From the NCBI RefSeq assembly GCF_954871325.1, contig NC_088776.1, positions 56,647,301-56,711,300 on the forward strand: DNA of 64,000 bases, read 5' to 3'. A program made the position numbers and the translations under genes. The notes under the pieces are model-generated. The model was not told the origin of the DNA and did not search any database. It saw nothing but the letters and a program-made list of their open reading frames with translations. Numbering within the stretch: position 1 is the stretch's first letter; the number at the start of each line of letters is the position of its first letter. This DNA comes from Gordionus sp. m RMFG-2023 (lineage: Eukaryota; Nematomorpha; Gordioida; Chordodea; Parachordodidae). Shown here piece after piece: positions 22,901 to 33,400 of this stretch.

Positions 22901-25514
22901 CAGAAAAAGAATAAATTATTAAAGACGCTTGAATATTTTAGAAATTTTATTCTTACATTTATAGACGGGCCAAAACCTCCGACCCTTTTCGTTAAAAATC
23001 TTCCCGAAAGTGTGAGCGTTGATAAATTGGATTCTATTTTCACTGAAGCGAAGGAATGCAGGATTCCACAAGTGTTTAAGGGGTAAATAAATCATTTTTG
23101 TGTCTCTTTTTTTTGCGAATACACAGTAATTGATAGGGTTGTTCTCATTTAGTAATATTTGTCATTTATAGTAAGGTGAGATTAATCGACGCATTTAACT
23201 TATAATAAAAAAACTGGAGTCAAATTTGAATACTAATCACTTAACTTTTATAGTGATAATTCATATACCTTTTCACTTTCCATTTGAAATTATTTACAAG
23301 TATAGGCATCATATTTCTATTTGACCTAAATCTCAAAAAAATGATGCTGGTTTGTACCAAAAAAAATTTCTAAAATACGTAGGTCACGTTATTAACAATG
23401 CCTATTAAAATTGCCCTTAGTTTCTCGTAATTGAATCTTAAGGAGCCAGTATTTAAACTGAATCATAATTCCCTAGAGGATCTTTTATTAATGAATAAAA
23501 ACTGCCATATAAATCCAACCTTAGCAATACTTGCTCCAAGTGTATCATGTCTTTAGATGAAGCTGGTGATATTCATATTACTTTCATTTTATTCTGAGAA
23601 ATATATTATCACATGGAGCTAGGATTCAGTGTACTTGTATTACATTCTTACACATGTATCTGCATATGGATAGGGATTTTATTGTTTTCATAAGATTGAT
23701 TTTTAAATGCCTATCATTGTTATGATTTAACCATAAGTGAACAAAATATAATTATAAGTAATAATGTTAGATTATAAAACATTAAGATTTTTTTATAATT
23801 AAAATCTGGACACTTTTTTTAAAAATTATTTAAAATCTGATGGGTATAAAAATCTTCATATTATTTTTCATAGCATATTTTACAATAGTTGAAAGCTCAT
23901 TATCTTAAATGTTAAATTTTACCTTGTCTCATTCTTTGCGTAAAATAAAATGATAAACTCCAACATATTATTTGATGAATTTAATTGAAATAAATATTTT
24001 TATTATAAAAAATGTAAAATAAAATTATAATAAAATGCATCTAAAGATAGATACAACAACATTTTTGTATATAGATACTACATATTTATGATAATATTGA
24101 CTTTAATTTTAAATGTCCTTTTATTAGATTCGCTTTCATAGAATTCGATTCAGAAGAAAAATTGGAAAAAGCTTTGAGGGAAAATTCCGGTGCGACAGTT
24201 GATGGATCAGAGATTCATATTAGCAAATCGAATCCCCCAAGTTTATTTAACATTGATTAATTATATCTCTCAAACAGTGTTGTTACGGTTTGTTTTGAGC
24301 CGATTTTTAAAAACGGCTAACTCAATATTTAATCTAGAAAAATATTACGGAAGCCTGAAGATTTTGTTTGTAGAAGGAACAAAGTTTAGACATCTATTAG
24401 CAAAATCTCGAGGTGTAGGCAATATTTTTCTAGCTAAAATATTGAGTTAGCCGTTTTTAAAAATCAGCTCAAAACGAGCCTTTTAACAACACTACATCTA
24501 TTTTCTTGTTAATGCATTTATTTTTTGATTATTCAATTTTTCTTTATTTTAGTGTATATTTATGAATTTTGATAAATTAAATAACAACAAATAAATTTTA
24601 TCTTTATTTGCATTAGGTGGAGGAAACAGCAGAGGTGGAGGTTTCACTCCTCGTGGAGGTCGAGGTGGAAGTCGTGGCGGGCCTAGAGGTGGCAGTGGTA
24701 GGGGTGGTTTTAACAAAGGTAAAATATTTTATCTTTTTACCAACATGAATTTTCATTTTATTGTTAAAGTAATTATATAGTCGAACAGTTAATATTTATT
24801 AATTATGAATCCCTTGCTTTTGCTATTTAAATTTTTATCACAATTGCTTAAATATATTAGAGCGATTATAGTAGGATTGTAGCGATTAAATCCTTGACTA
24901 TTTTAACATAAGGAGCCGATTTTTAAAAACGGCCAAGTCAAATTTTAACCATAAAAACATCTCAAGCCTGTAAATTTTGCTATTAGATGTCCAAACCTTT
25001 GTGCCATCTATGAGAAAAATCTTTAGGCTTTCATAATATTTTTCTAGATCATAGCCGTTTTTAAAATCGGCTTAAATTTTGCGATTTTGTATCACTAATT
25101 AAAACAACAATATTAATAAACATCTCTATAATTTATGGTGTCTTGATATTATTTTACATGATTAGTAAATACTTTCAATCACTAATGCATCATCATAAAA
25201 TATATAGTATCTTTGATATATTTTTGTGGATTACTTCTTATCTCTGTTGTATAGTTTTGTTCATAATAAGCATTTATTGGGTTTTTATACAAGTTATTAG
25301 GGCCTGTGGATATATTAATGCATCTGATTAAATTTTATAAACAACTTTTAAAATTGTCAAAGTAAATTTTAAAATTCTTCAAGAGTATTTAAAGTTCAAA
25401 TAATAATTATATTTGAATTTATAAAAAAAATTTATAAAAGGTATGAACGCGAAAATTGATCTATCTCCTTTCCCCGGATCTAACAAAAAAGTCGTTTTTG
25501 ATGATGATGATTAG
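16920..25514 (+). CDS. Gene A: nucleolin-like protein with CCHC knuckles, RRM and RGG box (16 exons)
   Basis: Spliced by hand: 16920-16943, 16983-17043, 17089-17145, 17264-17404, 17453-17731, 18463-18591, 19735-19866, 20008-20181, 20560-20592, 21783-21875, 22496-22564, 22721-22819, 22965-23082, 24128-24240, 24617-24718, 25441-25514. All have AG/GT borders, and the total of 1698 nt (565 aa) stays in frame. Order of parts: a short basic N-terminus, Lys/Ser/Thr-Pro repeats with SSSEESSDSEE casein-kinase-like sites, three Asp/Glu blocks, zinc knuckles, one RRM, an RGG box, and an end VVFDDDD. Acidic repeats plus RRM plus RGG is the nucleolin plan, so a nucleolar RNA-binding or ribosome-assembly role is inferred; zinc knuckles are not part of vertebrate nucleolin. 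Nearly all introns are phase 1. Gene B at 30490-43980 (minus) is its paralogue. No gene symbol is justified. Confidence 0.85.
17264..17731 (+). repeat. Three 46-residue coding repeats in gene A (exons 4-5)
   Basis: Exon 4 holds one unit and exon 5 two, with a 138-bp period (17453 and 17591 both start CTACTAA.GAAAAGGAAAC). Each unit reads basic KKVEISKKV, then QKEESSSEESSDS, then PPTKTPTKNN. The alternation of basic and phospho-acceptor acidic segments resembles the Nopp140/SRP40 and nucleolin N-terminal repeat style. Units 2 and 3 are nearly identical, so this expansion is recent; gene B has no such array. Confidence 0.85.
18463..20181 (+). other. Acidic exons 6-8 of gene A
   Basis: Exons 18463-18591, 19735-19866 and 20008-20181 each encode a short Lys/Pro lead-in followed by an uninterrupted Asp/Glu block (for example DDDDDDSDEDMEEDE and EEEEDDDEEEDDEEDDDEEE). 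All three are phase 1-1, so each can be skipped or duplicated without a frameshift. The repeated lead-in (E.KQ.A.KEED) suggests they arose by exon duplication. Confidence 0.8.
18582..18800. repeat. Tandem 111-bp duplication spanning the exon 6 splice donor of gene A
   Basis: AATAATAAAAGTAAACAAAT begins at 18582 and again at 18693, and the identity continues through AATATGGATTAAATTTTTAT. The duplicated block includes the last codons of exon 6 and its GTAAAC donor, so a second identical donor lies 111 bp inside the intron. Using the second one would read into the in-frame stop after YFGY-like sequence at about 18627 (GATTATTGA). Confidence 0.9.
20314..20482. repeat. hAT-like MITE family M1, copy in gene A intron 8
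   Basis: Left end TAGTGTTGCTAAATGGCC; interior CTGAAATATTATCTAAGCCTC and GCCATCTATGAGAAAAATCT as in the copies at 24912 and 31676. The right terminal repeat is decayed. Confidence 0.7.
21064..21185 (+). CDS. Alternative terminal exon of gene A (short isoform)
   Basis: A phase-1 acceptor (CAG at 21061-21063) opens an exon that reads in frame from exon 9 and ends at TAA 21183-21185. It encodes about 40 residues with the core IKFKGTTLPTSKTQLLKKLK. Gene B has the counterpart at 33566-33684 with the same core and the same stop position, so the stop is conserved rather than accidental. Splicing exon 9 to this exon gives a 383-aa protein with the acidic region but no zinc knuckles, RRM or RGG. Skipping it gives the long form, because the next acceptor is also phase 1. 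I do not recognise the tail's domain. Confidence 0.75.
21513..21518 (+). terminator. Candidate polyadenylation signal for the short isoform of gene A
   Basis: AATAAA about 330 bp after the stop of the alternative terminal exon, and before the next exon. Such hexamers are common in AT-rich DNA, so this is weak on its own. Confidence 0.3.
21783..22819 (+). other. Three CCHC zinc-knuckle exons of gene A
   Basis: Exons 21783-21875, 22496-22564 and 22721-22819 each encode exactly one C-x2-C-x4-H-x4-C knuckle: CYNCNQVGHMSFEC, CYNCNKEGHMSKDC and CFKCGEEGHFSREC, separated by Gly/Ser/Arg-rich linkers. One knuckle per phase 1-1 exon implies growth by exon duplication. CNBP-type knuckles bind single-stranded RNA or DNA. 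The third is flanked by long Gly runs, as in GLH/Vasa-type proteins, but no helicase exons follow. Confidence 0.9.
22023..22439. mobile_element. Non-autonomous hAT-like element in a gene A intron, perfect target duplication
   Basis: Ends TAGAGATCTGCA and TGTAGATCACTA are inverted and obey the hAT YARNG rule. ATTGTTAT flanks both sides (22015-22022, 22440-22447), a perfect 8-bp target duplication. Subterminal GGGCTGGGCCGGG blocks surround an AT-rich core. It lies between the first and second zinc-knuckle exons. Confidence 0.9.
22965..24240 (+). other. RRM of gene A, split over two exons
   Basis: Exon 22965-23082 carries the RNP2-like strand LFVKNLP and helix 1 (DKLDSIFTEA). Exon 24128-24240 completes GFAFIEF (RNP1) and runs to TVDGSEIHISKSNPP, the usual last strand. 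The interrupting intron is phase 2 and lies just before RNP1, the only phase-2 intron in the gene. One RRM is present where nucleolins normally have several. These two exons have no counterpart in gene B. Confidence 0.9.
24275..24494. repeat. hAT-like MITE family M1, best full-length copy (220 bp)
   Basis: CAGTGTTGTTACGG at the left and CCTTTTAACAACACTA at the right, with a second inverted pair inside (AAAAACGGCTAACTCAATAT and ATATTGAGTTAGCCGTTTTT). The copy can fold end to end. It starts 34 bp after the second RRM exon of gene A. Confidence 0.85.
24617..24718 (+). other. RGG-box exon of gene A
   Basis: Encodes a Gly/Arg-rich segment with RGGG, RGGRGGSRGG, RGGSGRGG repeats, ending FNK before a GTAAAA donor. 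RGG boxes bind RNA and are arginine-methylation targets. Gene B has the equivalent exon at 30999-31094. Confidence 0.9.
24912..25100. repeat. hAT-like MITE family M1, copy in gene A last intron
   Basis: Terminal-proximal arms GGAGCCGATTTTTAAAAACGG and CCGTTTTTAAAATCGGCT pair with each other; the centre has GCCATCTATGAGAAAAATCTT. The outermost bases are decayed. Confidence 0.7.
25441..25514 (+). other. Last coding exon of gene A
   Basis: Acceptor AAAAG at 25436-25440. It encodes 24 residues ending KKVVFDDDD and stops at TAG 25512-25514. Gene B ends KKKVFFDDD from its own last exon, which ties the two genes together at their very C-termini. Confidence 0.85.
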
Positions 25515-25595
25515 ATGAATCAAGAAAACTTTTTTAATCAAATATTTTTAGATGTTTTTTTGTACATATTGTTTATGTATCATAATTTGTCACAA

Positions 25596-25601
25596 AATAA
25601 A
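25596..25601 (+). terminator. Polyadenylation signal of gene A
   Basis: AATAAA 82 bp downstream of the stop codon, the first such hexamer after the last exon. Confidence 0.55.
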
Positions 25602-26620
25602 TATATTATTTAGAACTATCGGATATTTTTTAAATAGTATCCCAATTATTTAAATTATAAAAACATATTACCGACCAATCAATAAAACGTTATCCTTTTT
25701 TTAAAAAAGATTTATTTTGTTATTAAATATTTCGAATTTTTTTAATATTCAAAATTTAAATTATTATTTGACAATTGTTAAGTTTTCAGGATTCTGGACA
25801 GACCTGGGAAAATTTTCCACAGGTAAAAATTTGTTCAATCAATCAGAAATACCAATAAATTATCTAAAAACTAAATGATTTATATAAATTTATTTGGTAT
25901 AATAGCTATTTTTTATTACATCTAAAATTTAATAATATGTAACTTATAAGAGAAGACAATTTTATCAAGTTTGAGCAATACCTAATATTTTTTTTAGAAA
26001 TTAATCACATAAATTTAAAATAGAATTTAACAAATGCAAAAATTTACAATATTATTTAGTCCTAAATTTAACCTGTATCATAATAGAAGGTGCAATGGTT
26101 ATTTAAAAATGATTTTATCCATTTATTTGATTTTATTGCATTACGTAAACTTACTAAATTTACATTAACAAATAAGTCTCATCCATTAATTTTGAACCAA
26201 CTTCTGGATCATTCTTATATGAATAAGCAAAATAAACAACAGATTTTAAAGTTTACCATATATTTTATCCATAATATTCCTCAGACTTTATATTGGTATC
26301 ACTAATACAAAGTTACAAATACTTTCATGCGCCATTATTGGCCCAGATCAGCAGTATAATTTTTGAATGAGTAAAATAATTATACTGCAATAATTTTTAA
26401 AATATTGCCAAGCCCAGAAAATCGTTTTACATTATTATGTTTGATTTTATCTGTATAACATCTGATTAATCTCATCAAAAATTTATTTTATTGTAAACCT
26501 AGCTTTTTGTTTGTAATACTAAAATTATTAGAAGAAAATTGGAATATTTTATAAGTTAACTGTTTTGGACAAGAGAAGCTTGGAATAAGTTGAGTTTAGT
26601 AATGAAATTATAATTATTTG
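25602..26620. other. Intergenic DNA after gene A
   Basis: AT-rich with no exon candidate. The open frame at 26090-26305 lacks splice or codon-use support. Confidence 0.5.
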
Positions 26621-26745
26621 TAGTGTTGTTAAACGGCTAAGCCGCCACTCGAGTCGAGTTTTTAGTCGTAATAAACGGCTCAGCATTGAGCGGCTCAATC
26701 AGCCGTTTGAGCTGACTCCCGAGCCGAATCCTGAGCCGATTTTAT
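26621..26745. repeat. hAT-like MITE family M1, left part with GAGCCG-rich insertion
   Basis: Begins TAGTGTTGTTAAACGGCT, then continues with many GAGCCG/CGGCTC words. The usual interior and the right end are absent. Confidence 0.6.
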
Positions 26746-26869
26746 ATTTAAAAATATTTTATATATAAAAGAAAGATATCAAATTTATAAAGAATTATAC
26801 AAAGTTGTTAAAATATACTTTTTTTTATTATTTGGTGTTACTGAATTATATATTTTAACCGACCCATAA

Positions 26870-27225
26870 CAGCTTTACCCCAAGGTGACATGTTATTGCG
26901 TGGCTTCTAGTATAGCTATAGATGTCGGATAAATTTTATTCATTAAGGAACATGTGTGCCAAATTTTGAATCCTGAGGATATGTATATTTTAGTAAAAGC
27001 CAAATATACTAGAGAATGATTTTTATATTTTTTGGGTAAAAAACATTTTGACAAAATAGATAAAACCAGGTAAGTTTTTTAAAAGATGAACATAGGTAAG
27101 AAATTATTAAATATAAAAATTCATCTTCACACCAAATTTAAAATCTTTGTGCTCAAGGGTTTAAAAGTTATTCGTGTTAACATTGTTACCCCGTCAATCG
27201 CTTTACCCCGGTCTCCCCTACATAG
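26870..27225. repeat. Possible DNA transposon remnant with TTTACCCC motifs
   Basis: GCTTTACCCCAAGGTGACAT at 26875 and GCTTTACCCCGGTCTCCCC at 27201 bracket about 330 bp of non-coding DNA in direct orientation. Such TTTACCCC words are common at the ends of old transposons, but no inverted ends or target duplication were found. Confidence 0.3.
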
Positions 27226-27599
27226 AGAAAATTTTTTAAGAGATATATAACATGATATATCAAACTTTAAGATTAATTTATTAAATTCCTAGAATAAAAT
27301 ATAATAAAAAAATATATAAAATTATTAAAAGTATGTATTATAGTATTATAATTTTGTTCTAAAAATACCCCTCCCCCTCCTTCCTTGATTTAATATTTTA
27401 AAAAAAAAAAATTTTTTTCTGAAAAAAATAACAATTATTTCTATTCTTTTGAATCCTTTTGCCGGCTGGCTGGCATGTTAAAATTTAAGTTTTATTTTTT
27501 TCATATTAATAACTTACGTTTTTTACTTATTTTTTGTTTTTTTTAAACTTCCAATACAAAACTATTCCCTACCCTCCCTTTCCTTTTGTTTCCCCAAAA

Positions 27600-28330
27600 A
27601 ATTAGATTCATATTAAATAATAAAAATATTTATATTTTTTGTTAAATAATTTTCATATCTATACAATTTATATTTTCTTAAATATTTTCTTATATACAAT
27701 TTCAATAAAAATATTAATCTTTTAAAATATTTTCTTATATACAAAATTTTCAATAAAAATATTAATTTTTTTATTTTACGGATGATTCTATTATTTCCAT
27801 CGGAGAGGTAGACTAATAATTTTAACCTTTCAATACTCCGGTGTTTATTATAATAAATAAGGAGGAAGGTACATATGGGTAATATCATTCATCACGAGTA
27901 GTAATTTGAGGAACAATGCTATGCCGACTCCTTTTAAAATGATTAGTTATTAATTATTTAAAAAAAAGCCAAAATCAAATCAGTATATTTAATTTTATAA
28001 CTTAATAAGCACAGTGGGTTAAAAAAAAACTAAGTGGAAATTTTAAAATTAATTTTTCCAGCTTCGTTTACTATTATGTAGCTTCTTTGAGTAATTTTAT
28101 CTCAAATTGCGTAATTTCCTCATAAAAATATTTTTTTGTTAAAAATTTTCATATTTATAATTTTTTTAAATATTTTCTTATATACAAAATTTTCAATAAA
28201 AATATTAATTTTTTTATTTTATGGATGATTCTATTATTTCCATTGGAGAGGTAGACTTTAATAATTTTAACCTTTCAATACTCTGGTGTTTATTATAATT
28301 TTCATAAATTTATTTTGTAAAAATTTTAAT
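27600..28330. repeat. Direct duplication, about 450 bp apart
   Basis: A block of about 130 bp at 27740-27870 (TACAAAATTTTCAATAAAAA, GGATGATTCTATTATTTCCAT, GGAGAGGTAGACT, TTTCAATACTC) recurs almost unchanged at 28185-28310. A shorter partial repeat of its start lies at 27690-27740. Confidence 0.85.
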
Positions 28331-28395
28331 TTATGGATAATTCTATTATTCTGATAATCATTTATAAAATATCCTCCTAATTATATTTTATTTAG

Positions 28396-28584
28396 GAAAT
28401 ACTTAATAATTCAGTATTCGGTTCTGACATTGATAATTTATCTAGATCCATTCGATTGGAGAATTATAATTTAAAAAATAGTTTCCAGACTACACCAAAA
28501 AAACAAGACGTAAATGTAATTTGTGATAAACATTATCAGGCTAGTACAGCTACAATTGTCCTTGATGTTAAGTTGTTGGAATGA
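28396..28584 (+). CDS. Orphan exon-like open frame, unknown
   Basis: After a good acceptor (TTTATTTAG, 28387-28395) 62 codons run open to TGA 28582-28584, with mixed, non-low-complexity residues (SVFGSDIDNLSRSIRLENY, then TTPKKQDVNVICDKHYQAST). In DNA this AT-rich such a frame is unusual. No upstream exon of the same frame was found and I recognise no domain. It could be the 3'-terminal exon of a small gene, a relic, or chance. Confidence 0.25.
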   Translation, partial: EILNNSVFGSDIDNLSRSIRLENYNLKNSFQTTPKKQDVNVICDKHYQASTATIVLDVKLLE

Positions 28585-30150
28585 CTCAAATTCTCATTCT
28601 TCAGCTGTTTCCTATTTCATCAATTACATTAATTAACTAGATATTTATATTCTCTCGTATGCATATTAGTTCGTGTCCTGTTTTAATTAATATAAATTGT
28701 ACTTAGGATTGCTATAATAAAATTTAAGATACATTCTACTCTTAATTTATAAACCCATCATTAATAAGGGTCAAATTTTTATTAAGTAAATATCTTGATA
28801 TTTTATTTCTTCCAAAAAACACACTGCATTATGGAAAATTAATAATTAAATTTTAACATTCTGCTTTGCTAAATTATTATTATATTTTATTAAAACTTGG
28901 AAGAGGAAGTTGGACTACCCTATATCTCTTTAACCTTTTAATCCTTCTCCTTATTTAAGTGATTATTAAAAATTTTAATATATTTCAGCTAATTAAAATT
29001 TTTACTTCTAATGAACATTACTAGAGTCAAGCTATTATAATATCAAAAATGAACCTAACACGAATATAAATTATGATATATGAACCAATAAAAAAAAATT
29101 ATTTGATCATAAAATAAAAAGTGAGAAAACTAGGGGAAATTTACATCTATACTTATATCATGCTTTGTGTAATCACATAGTAAATTATTAAAAATTTTCA
29201 GACACATGGGCTATTAATATATATTTTAATAGTAGTAGACATCTTTCTTTTAAGTGGCTAAAATAATCAAGAAATTAGTTAAATAAATTTAACTAATTCC
29301 TGTGTTCTTGGAAACTTTGGTCACAAGGCACTTTCCTTCCTGAAGGAGATAGGAGAAAAAATTACCCAACTCAGTAGCGATCCTAAAGAATAATCATCAA
29401 AACAATGTTTAGAAATTTACCATTCAAGCTTTGTATTGGTTCAGGGATTTATATAGCCTATTATCCCGAATGAATTATATTTTTTTGATATGGATCACAA
29501 ATAATCCAACCAGAAACTGTTAAAACATAACCAGATTTGAACTTTATGATGTTCGTCCTATCTCCTTTAAATATAAAAAATTCTAAATAATTTATTTATG
29601 TAACATATTTTTTAAACGTTTTTAAATTCAATTCAAATCGAATTATTATGAATCTGAAACAGCAGGATCTTTGTGTTTAAAATATCAATTAATAGAAAAA
29701 ATCAAATCATCACTTTTTTAAAGTCTCTACAGTCAAATTTATCAAATTGATCTTTTAACAACTTTGCATAATACAACTGCGAAATTCTTCTAATTTATAG
29801 TGTGAACAATGAAAGCAGTTTTGATAGCAAGGGAAGGCATTCTCCAATGTTGAGGCCGTTTCCCAGGGGATACCATAACACCTTTATTTTCAAGCACTCA
29901 AATCAACCAACCTGTACATTTTAAATCGTTAGGAAACTTCCAGAAGAAATGCCCTCAATTCCTTGATTAAGGTGCCAGCTTCTGGTTTGGTACTTAGTCT
30001 GCATTTATCTTTATGCCTCATACAACCATAGCGTGAATATAAGATATAAAAAATATATAGGTATATCTTATTCCCTATAAGAATTATAAAAAAAAATAAT
30101 ATTCATACATCATATTATCATATTTTTTTATATACAAATTTTTACATACT
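28585..30150. other. Intergenic DNA between genes A and B
   Basis: The stretch 29790-29990 is less AT-rich. On the minus strand it reads YGIPWETASTLENAFPCYQN in one frame before breaks, suggesting a decayed coding sequence of unknown type. Otherwise nothing was seen. Confidence 0.35.
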
Positions 30151-30450
30151 ATTATATTTATAATATTTATATATATATATATATATACTACATAAAAATA
30201 TTTATTTGTCATTAACATATTTAAAAAAAAATCCTATATTTTTGATATATGAATATATTCATTTGAAATGAGAAATAACATGATTGTTTATCGGTCATTT
30301 TAGCTATTATATTTATAATATTTATATATACTACATAAAAATATTTATTTTTCATTAACATGTTTAAAAAAAAAATTCCTATATTTTTGATATATGAATA
30401 TATTCATTTGAAATGAGAAATAACATGATTGTTTATCGGTCATTTTAGCT
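30151..30450. repeat. Tandem duplication with 143-bp period just 3' of gene B
   Basis: ACTACATAAAAATATTTATTT starts at 30187 and 30330, and both copies continue through GAATATATTCATTTGAAATG to GTTTATCGGTCATTTTAGCT. The two units differ at only a few positions. The second unit ends about 40 bp from the stop codon of gene B, so the duplication covers its probable 3' UTR and polyadenylation region. Confidence 0.92.
30344..30349 (-). terminator. Candidate polyadenylation signal of gene B
   Basis: AATAAA on the minus strand about 140 bp after the stop, inside the 143-bp tandem repeat. The repeat carries a second copy of the hexamer further downstream. Confidence 0.4.
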
Positions 30451-30489
30451 TTTTTTGTGATAAAAACATCCGGAGAACATCGAAACCAT

Positions 30490-33400
30490 TTAATCATCGT
30501 CAAAAAAAACTTTTTTCTTTGATCCAGCGTTACCTTATTTTTTTTTAAAAAAATATATAAATTTTATGGTTCTGGCTCGAAAACGCGAAATTCTTTTTTA
30601 ATCGAAATTAGTACTAGAAGCATTTCCAACCTCATATGAAACATTGTGTCTGAAACCTGTGAACTAAAATGGTTTCGATTACGGTTCTAAGTAGTACATG
30701 ACATCATTTTGGTTACGCATAGAATATATAAAAAATTTTTAATGTAAGCAAAGTAAAATAATATTTAAACTCACAATTATTCCAAGGCTATTCTCACAAG
30801 GAAATATAGCAGACAAAATTCAACTAATTTAAAGCATTCTGGATCCTATGAGGTTATCATCTGGTCTCCAGATGATGCTTTCAATGATTTAAATTACATT
30901 ATTATGAATGAATTGTCAGTCTATATATTATTGTATGTCATTGTACGTTACTAGGTAACACACATCAATGGGCGAAAAAATTAAAAAAATTTTTTTACCT
31001 TTATTGAACCCACCTCCCCTACTCCCTCCTCTTGATCCATTGCGGCCTCCACCACGAGCGGAAAAATCTCGACCACCAAATCTATTTCCGCCACCTAAAG
31101 CAAATATGATAAACGTATTCATTCATACATAAAAATAAATAAACAATTTTCCGAAATAAATTATGTGACCTAAATAATAAAAGTGTGAAAAATATGAACC
31201 AACCTCGTTTCCCTCCTGAACCACCACCACTAGGGCATTCTCTTGAAAGGTGACCTTCCTCGCCACACTTGAAGCAATTACGGCTTCCTGTAAATTTATT
31301 ATTATATATTTTTTAAAAAATTAAAAATAAATGTTTGAAAAATATGAAACAAACCTCCCGATGATTTACTGGGGCAGTCCTTAGAGATGTGACCTTCTTT
31401 ATTGCAATTGTAGCAAGTCATTCCTAAGAATAATTATTTATATTAATTTGATAAGCTGGTTAAATTATGAAATCCTAAAAGTTGTTAAACTATAATTAAA
31501 GCGCCATTTATTTACTTATACGAAGAACTAATGCGGTTACTTATAGGTGCTTATACAAAGGAAATATTATACTCAAACAAATTAGTTTTGCTCAAAAACT
31601 TATAAAAACTAAAAATATATTTAAATATTAAAATTGGACAAATATGCGGTTTTTTAAAAATATTATTTTATTTTTTAGTGTTGTTAAACGGCTCGTTTTG
31701 TACCTATTTTTTAAAACGGCTAACTCAATATTTTAGCCAGAAAAATATTGTTTAAGCCTCTAGATTATGTCTAGACCTATTATCCTTCTATGATCAAAAT
31801 CTTCAGGCTTGCGTAATATTTTACTGGATGAAATATTGAATTAGCCGTAGGCTACTTTATAAAACAAGGATAAGATATTCCAGTACCAACAATATGATGA
31901 AACGAGATTATTTTAGCTGCGGTTAAAATCATTTTTTTCTCTCGTGTATGTAAAAATTGAAAGAATTATTTTTATTGATTTTGTAAATAAATCGGTAACA
32001 ATTATGAAAGATATTACCTTATTTTCGGGTTTTCATAAAATTAAAATTATTTAACGAGCCAGGCTAAAAAAATAAAGGCTGATAAACCGCATCAAAATTT
32101 CCATGGGTAGGTCTAGCGACCTCAACGGATCTTTAGTATAAAAATGAGATGTTTCATTTCCTCGAATACAAATTTCAAAAGTTAAATACAAGGAAAAAAG
32201 CGCCTTTTTTTAAATTTCATTATATCATTCTCAAACGCTAATATTACCAGATCGGGCTCCGCCACCTCCGCCTTGCTTCTTCTTTTGGGGGCATTCGAAA
32301 GACATGTGACCCACTTCGTTGCAATTGTAACACGTCGAGCCACCAGAACCTGAACATAGAATACACGATTAATAAAATGCACTCTAAGTAGTTTAATTTT
32401 AGAAACGGCTAACTCAAGATTTTAGCCAGAAGAATATTGCCAAAGCCTTGAGATCGCTAATAGATGTCCGAACTTTGGTATCATCTATGAGCAAAATCTT
32501 CAGCCTTACGTTATTTTATTTTTGGATCAAATATCAAGGCTAGCCGTTTTAATAAATCGGCTCAAATCGAGCCGTTTAACAAAAATTAATTCTAAGCCCA
32601 CAAATAATTACAAAATTTTCAATGAACGGAAAGCCAGGTATTCTTATTTATCAATATATAAATTCTTACTACGCATTTATTTTTTTTTAATTAAAAAAAA
32701 ATTACTTTTATTAAAACTTTGGGCACGCTTGACTGGGGCGTGTGTAGTAGAAGTCGCGAAATTTAAAAATCCGAATCTGTTGAACAAAGAAATAAAAATA
32801 TATTTATAAAAAAAAACAAATTTAATAATGTATAAGTCTTGAAAAAAATTAATTAATTGCAAACTCCATAAAAAAAACTCATGAAAAATATGCTGGGTGA
32901 GTGCTTTAAGATTTAGAAAGAGGTAGTGTTGTTAAACCTGCTTGATTTTAAAAAAACGGCTATCCCAACATTTTAGCCAAAAATATTAGGCGAGCCTGGA
33001 GATTTGGTCCATAGCTGGAAGAAAGGTTTGAATATCCATCAAAAAAAAATCTTGAGGCTAGTATAATATTATTTTGGCTAAAAATCTTGATTTTAAAATT
33101 ATTGCGAATCGAACTGTTTAACAACAATACATATTAGAGACCCTCATGAAATTACTTGTTTGGATGTGCCTTAGAACCTTGATCCTATTTCGATGTGCGA
33201 GCTTGATGAAAAAATTAAGTTAGTCACCGATTTTTAACATACATATATAACTTAATTTATAAGATATTTTTCGAAACTTGTAAAATATTAAGCTTACAGC
33301 TAAAAAAAAGAATGTATACCCAATATCATTTCATAGTGCTTCTTCAACAGCTGACACTTTTTTTATGGTTCAGTTTTATGAGGTCTTCGAAAGCGCTGAC

